Below, piece after piece: positions 50,922 to 62,656 of a stretch of DNA of 64,000 bases (positions are counted from its first letter, which is position 1; each line of letters opens with the position of its first letter). Made by a program: the position numbers and the translations under genes. The notes beneath the pieces were generated by a model. That model ran no database searches. It was not told the origin of the DNA and saw only the letters and a list, made by a program, of their open reading frames with translations. Origin of the DNA: Didymella arachidicola (lineage: Eukaryota; Ascomycota; Dothideomycetes; Pleosporales; Didymellaceae); assembly GCA_016630955.3 (NCBI GenBank), contig CM049997.1, positions 62,001 through 126,000 of the forward strand, written 5' to 3'.

Positions 50922-53119
50922 CGTTCTTCATAGCGCTCCTACATTGAGGTAGTGTTCCAGTGTGCGAAACGTCCTCCGAAAGTAATCCATCGCTTGAAAC
51001 AACGTCAAGAGGAAGAGCGTTGGTGCCAGGGGCAACGTCTTTGGCGATTACAAGTACCCAATGAACGATGGGACAAATTCTGTAGCTGCTGAGCGCAGTT
51101 GCGGGAGGTTTGCAGTTGCAGGCTGTTTCTGGAAAACGAGCATCTTCTAGCTTCCTATATGGAGCCTGCGTCTTGCCGGCTTGACCTCCCAGAGACTGCT
51201 AGGCACCCGCATCGTCAAGGCTGAATGAGAGCAGGCAAATGCTCATGGCCATGTCATCAGGCTGCGCCTTGTGCACGACCTCGATAGACACACGCCGCAG
51301 GCAAAGGACCAATGATGTGTTACTCTGCGGCGGATCCCTGCTGACGCGTAAGTGTCACGCTCGCCACGCGGAACCCAAGGGCAGAATCGTCAGCCTGCTC
51401 AGAGCGGCGACTAGGGACTCTTGGGAAAGATGCATGGTAATGGTGAAAGGATGTATAGAGATATGGGGATAGTGTGATGGGGAGCGGACGGCAGCGGCCC
51501 GCACGCGACTGCGCCAAGTGGCTCAATGGCCTGCGGTCTGCAACTCCGACACAGATCTTTGGTCATCGCGATGCCTGCCGCCTCGTTATTCGTTGGCAAG
51601 ATTTCGTTCAGTATCCTCATCAACGTCAGTCAGGCTCCATGCTCGGCCAACCCCGCAACGAGCTGCGTCCGTCAGGCTGACTCCTGTCACGACCCATTGG
51701 TGCGGTCCCTTTACGTCTCCACCCCTTACGAAGCCCTTGGCGACACAAGGCACCGGTCACAACTATGGGAAGGCCAAATACCCGGGCCGGCTGTGTCGAA
51801 AGATATTGCCAAGAGTGCTGTGGGTAGGCTACGACTTCCAAGGTCGCCTTCTAGCGAACATGGATAGCTCTGTCTGCTCCACGCTCGGCCCACGCTGCAA
51901 CAGGCCTTTCGATGGGGAGTCCTGTAGCTCAGCAGGTAGATTGTTTTCGTTTACGCAGTCGACGTTCACATCTGTGTTTTAGGTGCATTGGAATACTGCC
52001 GTGATTGCCTATAGCCTCTATACTACGGTATATCACACTCGGGTCCTCGTTCCACCAAAGCGTGCGAAGAATGTGCAAAAATCGGTCGCAATCCGAGAGC
52101 TATTTCTCGATCTGCTCTATATGCGATGTAGCCTTCTTCATAGTCCCTGTCTGTCCTCGATGAAGGCAGGGGTCTTTTTATCACTTTGCTTGGGCAGAAA
52201 GGCTACTGAAGGGTCAGGCGGAGTGAATGCTCAATCTTCTAACTGTACAAGAGGCTAAGATCCATCGCCTCGATTGCGTCCTGGGACGCTCTGGGTAGAG
52301 CTGCAATTCAGAGTTACAGAGCCGAGATGACGCGTCTCGAAGCAAAAGCACACAGCGCTGAGAATTGTTCGATTTCTCAATGTACAAAGAATCCCGTTTC
52401 TTTTAAGGAATCATGTTCGGCGCCCGTGCACGCAGAGGTGATTCCTCAGAAAAAACGGGATTCTTCGTAGCGCAGAACGATTAATCAGCTGCAGTCACAG
52501 GATCGTGATCGAGGCACAGCAATGTCACTAGGCATCTGAACGAAGGGTTGTGTACAGGTTGTCCCTAGTGCCAGCTAAGCCAAGAGAATCTGAGCCGCTT
52601 CCTTAACAACCCCCTGTGCCTTATCTTTGCTGGTTCCTCGAGTCCCAACTTGGCATTATCGGGGTTTTTCCACACAGTAAGTCCCCCAGTGAATGGAACA
52701 CCAAGAACACCCACGAGCTGCCCCACTGCCCCTGCGTCCTGGTGAATTTCTGGATCAAATCAAGGGATGGACGGCCGCTCCGCCCGCACGTAAGAAAGAA
52801 AAAAATCGCCCCTGCGTCAACAACATCTGCTTGTACCTAGTCCAAACCAACAACAACTTATCGGCTTTCTTGTAATTGCGCAGGCGCTGCATGTCAGAGG
52901 CATGCGTGAAACTTTCCGAGTTTAGCGTCATCTGAGTTGACTAAGTAGCGACGCGCCCAATTGGCAATAGGCACTTCCGGATCCTGAATCCTGCCCAACA
53001 GATAGGTTTTTCGGTTACCTTCAAAGGCCCTGAAAGTTGTGGTCTAACTGCTAAGCTTCATGTAGCATTACTGACCATGTCCATGTGAGCGATGTCCTTT
53101 TGTGTCTCTGATGGCGCTA
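50922..53119. other. 2.2 kb without a recognised gene, contains one MITE
   Basis: Open frames of up to 154 codons (51518-51982, plus strand) show no family. A stretch near 51918-51940 (GTAGCTCAGCAGGTAGA) resembles the D arm of a tRNA but has no matching T arm. The MITE at 52385-52467 is the only feature identified. Confidence 0.45.
52385..52467. mobile_element. MITE family 1, copy 2 (83 bp)
   Basis: It is a near copy of 40002-40091, with the same 15-bp terminal repeats (one change at the left end) and an inner GGAATCA...TGATTCC inverted pair. It is flanked by TA on both sides (52383-52384 and 52468-52469), the target duplication of Tc1/mariner/pogo elements. The shared core is GGCGCCCGTGCACGC. 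Confidence 0.85.
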
Positions 53120-55251
53120 CCGTGTCCGTGCACTCAACGCGCGTGTTCAGTCAACGCGCGGCTTTGCACCCCAACAAGTACCTGCAAAACTAATGCTATA
53201 GAGCCACACACAAAGGCAACCATCACAAGAGTTTCTAGTAGAATACTCTAGATACCTATGCGAAAATCCTATTCTATCTATATTTGCGCGGAAGCCTGAT
53301 GTTGCGGCCTCTTGTGGACTGTTTGGGCGGAGGAGATGGGGAGCGTACGGCGGCGGCTGCACCGCCTACATCACTCATAGCACCACGATTCTGCTTCTTT
53401 CTTAGTGCTGCTTCCTGCGGAGCCTTTCGCTTGCCTCTAGCGGGCTTTTGTATAGCTTTTCGAGAGTCGCGAGCTGCCTTGTCCCGTTCTCTTTGAGCCT
53501 TGCGTCTGGCAACTTCTTTGGCCTTCTCAGCCTTGAGCCAGTCACGCTCGTCCTTCTCCCTTTCTCGTTGCTTCTGTTTATCCTCCTTATCTTTCTCCCG
53601 AAGAAGCTTTTGTGTATGCTGTAGCTCACGTCTAGTAACTTTCGCAGCTTCTAACTCCTCCTCATAGCGTTGCTGTGCTTCCCATCGTGCATCTGCCTCC
53701 CGCTTTGATGAAGGAGACCACCACTTCGCGCCACCATGCCACTCTATATCGCGAGCCATTAGCGGCAGAGCCCGCTGCTTATCCTTCACCCTCTCTTTCT
53801 CCGTTAGAATCTCTTTTGCGCCGTTGAGCTCGTACCTAAGCAGCGCATTCTGCACTGAGAGGTGATGGATGTACTGCTCTAGCGCCTCTCTAGCTACACG
53901 ATCATTATCCTTTGTTGCGGACCGAAGCAGCGACTTTGCTTTTAGCCAAGACGGCTCTCCAGTGCTAGGATCAAGTACTTGCTGCTCAGGCGTTGCTGGC
54001 TGTTCTGGGGTTGCTGTTTTGAACCTATCAAGGATAACGTTGGCGTTGGGTGGATGTATGCCGGTGGCGGAGAACGCCTTAACTATCAGCTGTTCGGTGA
54101 AGGTAGACGTCCAGGCCTTCTAGAACAAAGAGAAAAAATCGCTTTTCTTTGTTGGCGTCCATCCCTGGGTCTTCTAAGTGCGAAGATCAAGCTCATTGGC
54201 GTAGTTTTGAGCCAGAGGCTTGAAGCAGACTACGTCAAGTGGCTGCAGTGTGTGGGTGGCATGTAGGGGAAAGATCATCAGGAGAATCTTGTTGTTGTCG
54301 CAGTAGGTGATGAATTCTCTCGTTACATGGCTGCCGTGGCCGTCAATAATAAGCAACCTCCACTTTCTTCTGTTCTTAGGCTTAGTATAGCGATCGAACA
54401 GGTCAATCCAAGGTCGTTGTTCGTCCAGCCATTAGGTGATGTAGTGAAGTGGACAGAATGCTGGTTTGGGTCTATTTCATGGACCCAGCTTGCCTGTACA
54501 GCTCTTCCAGTTGCGGCGTAGATGATGCCTGGCGGAAGAGCTGTACCATCGGCAGATATGCAAGCCAGAAGCGTCACCCACTCACGATTGCCATCGTGGA
54601 GTGACTGCCTGTACTGCTTCTTGCTGTAGAGTGTCTTATCAAAGATCCTTTTAGACCTTCCTGTCACCCTAATGGCAAAGCCCTTCTCATTTATATTGTA
54701 TGTTTGCTTAGGCTCCAGCTTATACTCCGCCATTTTATCGTGCAGAAGCTTAAAGTATAAGCGGTACTTGTCACCAGAATCAGCCTTGTGGCGGCTGCAC
54801 TCTATAGGGGTTGTCCAGGCTGAAAGAAGCGTATCTTTGTTGCGGCTAAGGAAGCGGGTAACCCAGCTATCGCCAGGCTCTTTTCCAAGTATTAGGGTTG
54901 CAAAATTCTTAATCATTTGCCTTGTAGGCATAAGGTGTCGTTCTGTGAGTCCTCTGATATACTGCACAAGTTCTGCCTCGTCACGTGGATGCATGGCGCG
55001 CCGATTGAGTCCCTCGTCGGCTCGCGACGCATGAACGCCCTGATCTCTTCGCGACAGTGTAGAGCGCCACACCTTGTGTTTTTCGGCCAGCTTCATGTAC
55101 GAAGTATTCTTGTCTGAACCTGCTGCGTCTAAATCTGCAAGGGCAGCTTTAACTGACATGGTGGCGTTGAGTTATGGGGGCTGCAGAATGAAGATGGTAT
55201 TTTGGTGCAGTGCGCGTTGACTGAACACGCGCGTTGAGTGCACGGACACGG
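53120..55251 (-). mobile_element. Complete Fot1/pogo-type DNA transposon, inactivated
   Basis: The element is 2132 bp with 40-bp perfect terminal inverted repeats (53120-53159 and 55212-55251, starting CCGTGTCCGTGCACTCAACG) and TA duplications at 53118-53119 and 55252-55253. Inside each repeat the 8-mer CAACGCGC is found twice. A single transposase gene fills the element. It is a different subfamily from the pogo copies at the left of the window (no zinc knuckle, Lys/Arg-rich tail instead). Confidence 0.95.
53274..55159 (-). pseudogene. Pogo transposase with dead active site, frameshift and two stops
   Basis: From ATG 55159: an N-terminal helix-turn-helix, a CENP-B-type DNA-binding domain (LVQYIRGLTERHLMPTRQMI), then the DDE core. 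The first catalytic Asp is Asn (YNINEKGF, codon at 54689-54691, expected YNIDEKGF); the second (IIDGHGSH) and third (LQPLDVV) are kept. A small deletion near 54410 shifts the frame within the NDLGLTWL-type block. TAG stops follow at 54174-54176 and 54120-54122, where Gln and Trp are expected. After these the same frame runs to 53274 through a GGAKWWSPS motif and a long charged coiled coil. The D-to-N change and TAG stops fit RIP-type transitions. It cannot catalyse transposition. Confidence 0.9.
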
Positions 55252-55253
55252 TA

Positions 55254-56209
55254 AAGATCAGCCTCGGACCCGCCGATCTTGCCTGATTAGATCGACTACA
55301 TCATCGACGTTGCTCTCCGACTTTACAGTTCTGTTTGCACCACACCGTGGAATAAACGGACAATTGCTTGCTCTCGGCCACAAACTTTACATTGGGCTTT
55401 CCTGTGATCTCTGCGAGTTGTATACTTGGAATCGCGAGGGCAAACAATGCCGTTGCAATCGCTATCCTTCTGGACTACCAAAACGCCCTCAGCCAACTCT
55501 TGGCATCCCCAGATCGGTCAATGTCCTACAAAATACACCAAAGACCTCCCACTCGTGCTTCAGCGCACAGATATTGAGGCAACATTGATTGATGCCGCAC
55601 CTTTTATCGCCAGCGTTGGTGCACTTCGCCACGCATCGCAGCTGTTCAACTTCGGATTCACCGCATCGGCAAACGTGTTTAAGAATTTGCCAACGTTGAC
55701 GGCTCTGCACACTTCGACTCTCTTATTCATACCAATGATCTTGTCATTGCAGGCTGCAGGAATCGAGTACCGGAACTTCATCCCGAGATGGACCACCGCT
55801 GCCGAATCGACACGTGACGAAGCGGAGGTTCGGCGGCATGTGGATGTTGGCGCGTACCTTGGCGGTATGGCTTGGGTTGCTAGGATGATCCTGAGAGTCG
55901 GAGTCAGGTACTGGGCACCGATTGACATCGTGCTGGGTGGTGCTGGAGCTGATGTGCTGCATCGCGAATACATGCGCACGCACGCGTTTTGAGGCAAAAG
56001 GGTTGCAATAGCAGGCATGACAAGTTGAATGGTAACATTTGGTGGCGATATTTGAGCATGCGTTACGATATTGTTGGTACCAGTGAATCCCATACACTCC
56101 AAAGGGATCAAAAATTTCTATCGAGCAAGAGCAGTTCCTCCACGGAGGGGGCCTGATGTCAAGCAAATCTGCAAATCCATTCAGAACTCCTCTGAGCAGC
56201 GATGTAACA
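55254..56209. other. 1 kb with coding-like frames, no recognised gene
   Basis: On the plus strand two frames read as one hydrophobic protein if joined across a frame change near 55535 (AVAIAILLDYQNALSQLLAS, then VLQRTDIEATLIDAAPFIAS to the stop at 55992). On the minus strand the same DNA also reads a short secretory-like frame ending at about 55308. I cannot tell which, if either, is real; it may be a decayed membrane-protein gene. Confidence 0.3.
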
Positions 56210-57984
56210 TCATCCGAATACATTATCTCTGCTCAACGAGGACGCTTCCGGCAACCCCTTCCATTGTCCGTCTTCATCCAGCAGATCTTCCATCGTCTTC
56301 CACTCCTGTCTTATCGTCTCCACTTTCTCGGAACTCCTGGGCTCGATCCTCGCAGAAAAAGGTTTCGGTTGCACTAGGGCACCTTCAGTCAGCTCCGCAG
56401 CGTCAGGAGTGATAGGGGCACCGTGTTCATCAAGCGCCTTCTTGAAGTCGAATGCCCACAGCAAGCGCGAGTACCCAAGAAAAAGGGATCGCTCGGCTAT
56501 ATGAGTTCCCTGGCAAAATCTTCTGCCGGCTCCAAAGACGAAGTGGTCACGCATGCTAGGGTCAGAGTTGTTCGCTGACTCAATGGCGGTTTGAGAGTCG
56601 TTTAGGTACCTAGTAGGATCGAAGATTCGAGGGGTCGGAAATTTTTGCGGGTCATTGTGGATGGCCCATACGTTCAGGATGACGCTTGCATCCTTAGGAA
56701 TTCGGTAGCCCATGTACTCATCGTCTCTGATCACGGCATGTGGAATACCCAGGATAGCCGTGGGCATCCAGCGCAAAGACTCCTTGATGCAGGCTCGAAT
56801 ATAGGGAAGATCGTCGTCCAAGGTTGGAAGGCGAAAGCCACAGACGCGATCAATTTCCTCTTGAACGGTCTTTGCCACTTCAGGAAAAAGAACCATGGCT
56901 TGGATGACTACACACTGTCAGCACTGTATCTAAGTCCGTCGTACCACGACTCACAGCCTAGTAGAATGGACGAAGTCGTGTCTGACCCTGCCTCCAGCAA
57001 TACCCCACTCACGTATCCAGCAAGCAGATCAGAGAACCCTTCTTGTTTCTGGACGCGCATAAGATCATCGCAGAATGATGGGTGTGCGACGCCTCTCTTG
57101 ATACGGTCCCTAGCATTCAGCCAATGTCCGACATATAATTTACGCTCTTCCTGGTGGTGATGCTTTGCGTACCTCCGAAGCGGAAGGAGGAGGTCCGGCA
57201 GATTGCGAAGAACTGGGTAAAGATCCAGGAACGCCGCTGTGTATGTCGTAAGCAATAGAGATAGTCTCTCAAAGCCCTTTAATAAAAATTATTCTAGTTG
57301 CCATAAAGTAATCAATAGACCGCTCACATAGAAAAACTGTTTAAATCTTGGATCTTCGGTACTGGTTGTTCTGTAGCCGAAAATCATTTGTGTTGTCAAA
57401 GAATTAGCATACAGGCGAATGAGATTTATGAAATCGTCTGGGCGTTCGAGAAATCGGACCAGCATCGCTTTGTTCTCCAGGTCTTGATAGAGCACGTAGG
57501 ATTTTGCGGCATTGATATTGAGAGCCTTGTGCACGATCTTGTGTATCATGCGCCATGTGTATCCGTACTCCTGTGATACATGTCAAGTTTCGCATCGATG
57601 ATGTGGTAGAAGCCATCAGTTGATGGCAAGGCATACCATGAGTGAGAACCTCATCCCTCCACCAGCGATTCTCGAGATGTACATATCCGGTCGTGATGAA
57701 TAGATACCACTTCTTTTGTCAAGCAGATCCTTGACAGCTTGGTCTGTGTTTAAGACAACCATAGCCTTCGTACCGAGCATGATTGAATAGACTGGACCGT
57801 ACTCATCTGCCCATTTCTGAAATTGCAGGTGGGACTTCTCCTTTGGCATCAGATGAATGTTGCCAATCAATGGTAGTGTGGGAGGTCCTGGTGGATAGTT
57901 TGCCGGCCGTTTACCAATTCTACTCAATCGATAGATTAGGATGGAGATCAAAACAACTAAGCTGGTATATGTGTAGGAAGCCAT
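56210..57984 (-). CDS. Cytochrome P450, four exons, 536 residues
   Basis: The model joins 57637-57984, 57328-57570, 56955-57276 and 56210-56907. Introns are 66 (CAG), 51 (AAG acceptor) and 47 bp (TAG), and all keep the frame. Features: N-terminal membrane anchor (SLVVLISILIYRL), proline hinge (YPPGPPTLPLIGNIHL), I-helix AGSDTT (exon 3), ExxR at about 347-350 (KESLRWMP), and the heme loop FGAGRRFCQG with Cys436. It is a microsomal monooxygenase needing a P450 reductase. The general look is that of fungal O-methylsterigmatocystin-oxidoreductase-type P450s, but the substrate is unknown and no biosynthetic cluster surrounds it. The gene appears intact. Confidence 0.92.
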
Positions 57985-60069
57985 CCTGGACCTGGGTCGC
58001 AAGTACCTGTGGGGGCACCGCATACATTTATCATAGCCAGCCTTGCCGATCGCGCGCGATTGTGTCCGGAGGTGACGAAGAGGCAAGCAGTAAGGCTGCA
58101 ATGTGCTGTAACAGGATAGGCATCCCCCTGAATCGGATGGTGTTGTCTCCCATCACCTGAGTACTCATCAATGCATGCTGCACTGTAAGCATAGAGAGGC
58201 CAGGTGGTCCGCTAAAAACGGATAAGATCTGCAACAGGCTCGAGCTCGCAAAGCGAATACTTCGATAGAAACACTAATCTGCGATGCTACAGTAAAACCT
58301 AACTCGATATAAACACAGGCGACTCACACTTGGTATGGGACGGCTAGCAGCTGGATTATTCTATAAGATTCGCGATGACCGTGACCGCGGTTGTTGGAGT
58401 TGCATGACCTGTGCGGGGTTTTGTGTGCATGACCACCTGTATGCAAGTAATTCATGTAAATGCATACGTGATAACAAGGAGGTTATTAGTCGCCACCACC
58501 AATTTCCGCATTGAGAGATCCATATGCTTTTTCAGACACATAAGACGTTAGAACCCATTTAGCTTTTCGGTAAGTGCTCCCGCCGCTAGCACACTCCAAA
58601 GAACAGAACTTGGTCCTTTATAGTTGATGATAGTTTGTGCCTGAACAAAAGTATATCGGGCTGGTGTACATTGGTGTACCAAATGTGTATGGGAAACACA
58701 CCTAAGTTCTCGTTCCAGTATTGCTAAACGTGCCCTTCAGTCTCTGCAATCCGATTAGAACTTGATTTGACGATATCCTTGTTTGTTCCGGAGTGCACGT
58801 GGTTGCACGGCTCGTGCGGTAACCCTTGGTAATCCATTTAACGTTCAGCAATTACTCACAGAGCTCTTGGAAGCGCTCATCGGTACGACGCAGTATCCTT
58901 CTTAGCTCAAGCACGCATGTATGATGAGTCGATCTGATACGACGTCACATGCTGGCGTCGCATACGCGACTGTTCTCCTGATGACGTTAATAAGCGTGCA
59001 TTGGATGATGTTGTTGATCGTTTGGGTTCAGAGGCACACGTGTCTTGCACTGTGTGAATGGTGGCATTGGTGCGGTCCTTTATTTCGTTATGTATCTTTA
59101 CATGTGACTGTGGGTGGTACTTGGTTTGTTGGTTCGACGCGAGGGCATCGGCCGTATCAGAGATCACTGAGTCCGGTTTGCCACAATCTCGCCTTGACAG
59201 CACTAGACGAGCGACGGCAGCAGACCTAAATCTGCTTTACAATCACGACGTTCAGCTCGACCTGATATGCAGCAATCACTGCCGATGCAGCCTTGCAAAA
59301 CCTCAACGTCAATGCTTTCGTCTTGATATGGTCTGAGGTAATTGTGCAGCATTTCCTCGACCGGACCGTTATTGCTACTAGGCCATTGGAATCTCAAGCC
59401 TTTTCGCGTAATGTAGATGCATCGTGAGAGGTGATATCTCGGTTTTGATGTACTGTATGATGTGAAGCAATAGTGAAGTGCTGCCCTATCGCAACTTCAT
59501 CGTCCGGGCGTTGTATCGTTTTCTGTACTGTTCCCCGATTACTTGTGTAATCTTCAGCCTTGCAGCTGCGCATACATGGTGTGTTGCGGGTAGTGCAGCT
59601 CATTGTTGTCTGGCTACGTCAAGCCGTCAACAACAAACAAGATTCTTTTGGAGCTAGGCAGCCGCCTCGATTCTATGAATCTTGAGAGTAGCCGAAGCCG
59701 ATTGATGACCAGAAGGGGGCATATCTGCCTTGCAAAAATGCGACAGATTTAAGCTATCCACGGTGTGTGCATGGTTGGTCAAGCCGATGCGCTTTTTAGA
59801 TCTCCTTAACACCTTTGCGAGAGGAAAATGAGCAGGGGACTGAACAAGTTCGACTTCCGTGTCTCTCAAGAGATTGCGCAAACAGCGCCTAACGCATCCA
59901 TTGACCATTCCGACTGTCTCCGCTTCTCACAGGGTCAATTTCATTGCTTTTGCTTTTGGGCGTTTCCAGTTAAAGGCAAGTGCAAAAGCCGATCCAGTTC
60001 GAGAAAGTGTATTATCACATGGGCGGGCCGCAAATTCTTTTGGTCCCGGCCCACCGGGTCTTCCGTCTA
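57985..60069. other. 2.1 kb without a recognised gene
   Basis: Only short, mutually overlapping frames without recognisable domains are seen (for example 58907-59203 minus and 59654-59908 minus). The part up to about 58250 likely contains the P450 promoter. Confidence 0.45.
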
Positions 60070-60538
60070 CGAAGAAGCTCGTTTTTTTTGAACGATGACT
60101 TGCATGAACACCACAACGCACCTTCTGCTTATGTTGGCATTCATGCAACACAACAACATAATTAATTATTAGAAGCTATATAGAAAAGTAGAGAAGATAA
60201 ATCTCTACCTATCTAGATACTTTACTAATTATATTATTGTGAAAGCTGAGAGAATTGGATCAGATCAAACAATATTGAGCAGGAGTTGATGAGGTTCCTC
60301 TGTCGATTAGATCAGTCAAGATACCTGATTATATACAGATTAAGACCGAAATTTGGCCTTGCTAGTCGCGATCCCCTTTTTAGACTACCGAAGGTTCGGT
60401 AACTCAATCTTGCTGATAGTCCAATCATGATCCTCCGCGACAATTATATAATTATGGTGTTATTATAGCGCATGCAGAAGAGGGGGTCTTGTTAGTGTTT
60501 CTGCGAGTGATCGCTCAAAAAAAAAACGAGCTTCTTTG
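60070..60538. mobile_element. MITE family 2 (469 bp)
   Basis: The terminal inverted repeats are about 28 bp, extendable with mismatches to about 45 bp, starting CGAAGAAGCTCGTTTT on the left and ending AAAACGAGCTTCTTTG on the right. TA duplications lie at 60068-60069 and 60539-60540. The interior is AT-rich and non-coding. The first bases of the repeat (CGAAGAA..C.CGTTT) resemble those of MITE family 1, which suggests the same or related transposase. Confidence 0.8.
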
Positions 60539-61747
60539 TAGGAGTGCAAGCGCTTCCCTGATTGGGTGTACTGCCGAGTGTGGTATCATTACACGAAGCT
60601 GCTGTGGTGGATATCCAAGTTGGGTCTTGATTGATCAAGGGACATGGGCGCACTCGGTCCTGGTGACATAACTGCAGGTCGCAGAGCCAAATCACGCGAC
60701 TGAACCTGTCCCAAGTAGTCACGCACGTGGAGGTGAAGCAGTGGGCCGCCAGTTTGGAGTCCTTGTCATCGAATTGGTACCTACGCTGCGCTGGAATGGC
60801 TGCCAATGTGTCACGGTTGGCCTGCAGAAGCCCTTACGAACCCTTCACGGCAACTTCACGGCTTCTCGTAATCAGCAAATGCGCATAGACGCAGGAGCAT
60901 GGAGATTGGCGACAGGCGCCTGCTCTCCTCGCTGCTTGCGTGATTCGATGTGTTATCTGGGACCAGTATGCCGCATACCGAAAGGGGGTTGAACGCGTCG
61001 CGGGTGGGCTAGAGCTCGAGCGGGGTCGGTGAGAAGCTGACAACCACCAAGCCTGCACAGCTCGTTCGCGGCATTCTTGGGATTTGGCAAGCACAATGAA
61101 CCTTCGCGATATTGGCCACGCTGACGTAAATTTCAGTGCTTGCGCAAGTGCGGATGTGCTGACTGATGACCGCGGAATCGGCGTGGATATATGCTCGTCT
61201 AGGTGATCAAACGTCGCCTTTGCAGGTCCTCGCGGGTGAGGCTGATCAATCTTGAGCGTGCCCTCGAGCTTAATGCTCTGGCGAACTACTTGGTCACGTC
61301 ATCAAGCGAGACACCGGATTGGCGCACGCAAGCGGAATACCCAGACCTGATTGACTGCGTCGTTGTTGTTGTGGCTGCGCTTTATAATGCGGGCACTCGG
61401 TCAATCGTTCCCAGGTTGTCGGCTTTCGTTGAGCCCGCCTCAACGGACGAATCAGCGCCCAGCTGACCAAAGCCTGACTTGTCCACCTCGCGCTCGCTGC
61501 TTCAGCTGCAGTCCTTTGAGGTTATAAGTATATGCAGAATGGCACTCGAAAGAGACACACAGACTTCAAAATACAGTTACACAATAACAGAATCTTAACA
61601 GCGCCTCCATCAATTACAGCAGATTCAACCACAGCATCAACAGCATCAGCAGTATCGACACACCAAATTGCAGCCAATCTGCATCAGCACAAACACCGAA
61701 CTAGCCATTCCCATCAATCGCCTCGTAGCACCATCACAAACGTAACA
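60539..61747. other. 1.2 kb upstream of the NmrA-like gene, no recognised gene
   Basis: No family was seen. The final 250 bp include a GTTATAAGTATATGC TATA-like stretch (61521-61535) and a CA-rich leader with repeated CAGCA triplets just before the ATG at 61748, likely promoter and 5' UTR. Confidence 0.5.
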
Positions 61748-62656
61748 ATGTCTCGAGCAATTCTCATTACCAGCGCCACCGGCAAGCAGGGCACAGCAAC
61801 GATCGCTGCCCTCTTGAGATCCAAAGCTGACTTTGAAATCCTCGCCTTGACTCGCAACGCCCAATCTGCCTCAGCACAGAAGCTCTTTACCAAGTCACCT
61901 TCAATCAAGCTCATCACCGGACATCTCGACGACGTCGAAGATGTCTTCCAAAAGGCCCAAGAAGCCACAAAAGCACCCATCTGGGGCGTTTTCAGCGTAC
62001 AGGTAGCCATCGGCGAGGGTGCGACTCCAGAATCTGAAGAGAAGCAAGGCAAAGCACTGATCGACGCGTCGATCAAGCATGGTGTGAAGCACTTCGTCTA
62101 CTCGTCCGTCGACCGCGGAGGTGACAACACCGACGCTACTTCTGTGCCCCACTTTGCGAGCAAGCACCGCGTCGAGCAGCACCTGTTTGAGAAGACTGCG
62201 AACGGCGAGATGGACTGGGTCGTCCTGCGTCCCGTAGCGTTTTACGAGAACCTTGTTCCTGGGTTTCTGGGCAAAGTCTTTGCGACAAGCTGGGAGTCAG
62301 TGGTCAAAGAGAAGCCGCTACAGCTTGTTGCGACGAGCGATATTGGATTCTTCGCCGCTCAGGCGTTCATCAAGCCGGAAGAGTGGAAAGGGACGAAGCT
62401 CAGCCTTGCAGGCGATGAGTTAGCGTACACCCAGTTCAAGGGCATCTTTGAGAGGGAGACGGGACAGACACTTCCAACTACATTCCGCTTTATCACTGCA
62501 GGCGTTCATATGATGGTCAAGGATTTGGGGTTGATGTTCAAGTGGTTCGGGGCTATTGGGTATGGAGCGGATATCAAGAAGGCTAAGGAGATCAATCCTG
62601 ACATAAAGGACTTTGCGACGTGGTTGAAGGAGGATAGCCAGTTCAAGACTCTTTGA
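61748..62656 (+). CDS. NmrA-like NAD(P)-binding protein
   Basis: The start ATG at 61748 (context ACAATGTC) is preferred over an in-frame start at 61532, because the Rossmann fold begins right after it. It encodes 302 residues in one exon. The nucleotide-binding loop reads ITSATGKQGTATIAALL (TGxxG type), followed by LALTRN, GHLDD, VYSSVDRGG and the NmrA-type middle (WVVLRPVAFYENLVPGF). Members are redox-sensing regulators or atypical short-chain dehydrogenases/isoflavone-reductase-like enzymes. The usual catalytic Tyr-x3-Lys is not clear, so a sensor role is as likely as an enzymatic one. Intact. Confidence 0.92.
   Translation: MSRAILITSATGKQGTATIAALLRSKADFEILALTRNAQSASAQKLFTKSPSIKLITGHLDDVEDVFQKAQEATKAPIWGVFSVQVAIGEGATPESEEKQGKALIDASIKHGVKHFVYSSVDRGGDNTDATSVPHFASKHRVEQHLFEKTANGEMDWVVLRPVAFYENLVPGFLGKVFATSWESVVKEKPLQLVATSDIGFFAAQAFIKPEEWKGTKLSLAGDELAYTQFKGIFERETGQTLPTTFRFITAGVHMMVKDLGLMFKWFGAIGYGADIKKAKEINPDIKDFATWLKEDSQFKTL

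Noticed and set aside
51913..51965. tRNA-like D arm (GTAGCTCAGCAGGTAGA)
   Set aside because: There is no anticodon arm, no T arm with TTCGANTC, and no acceptor pairing.
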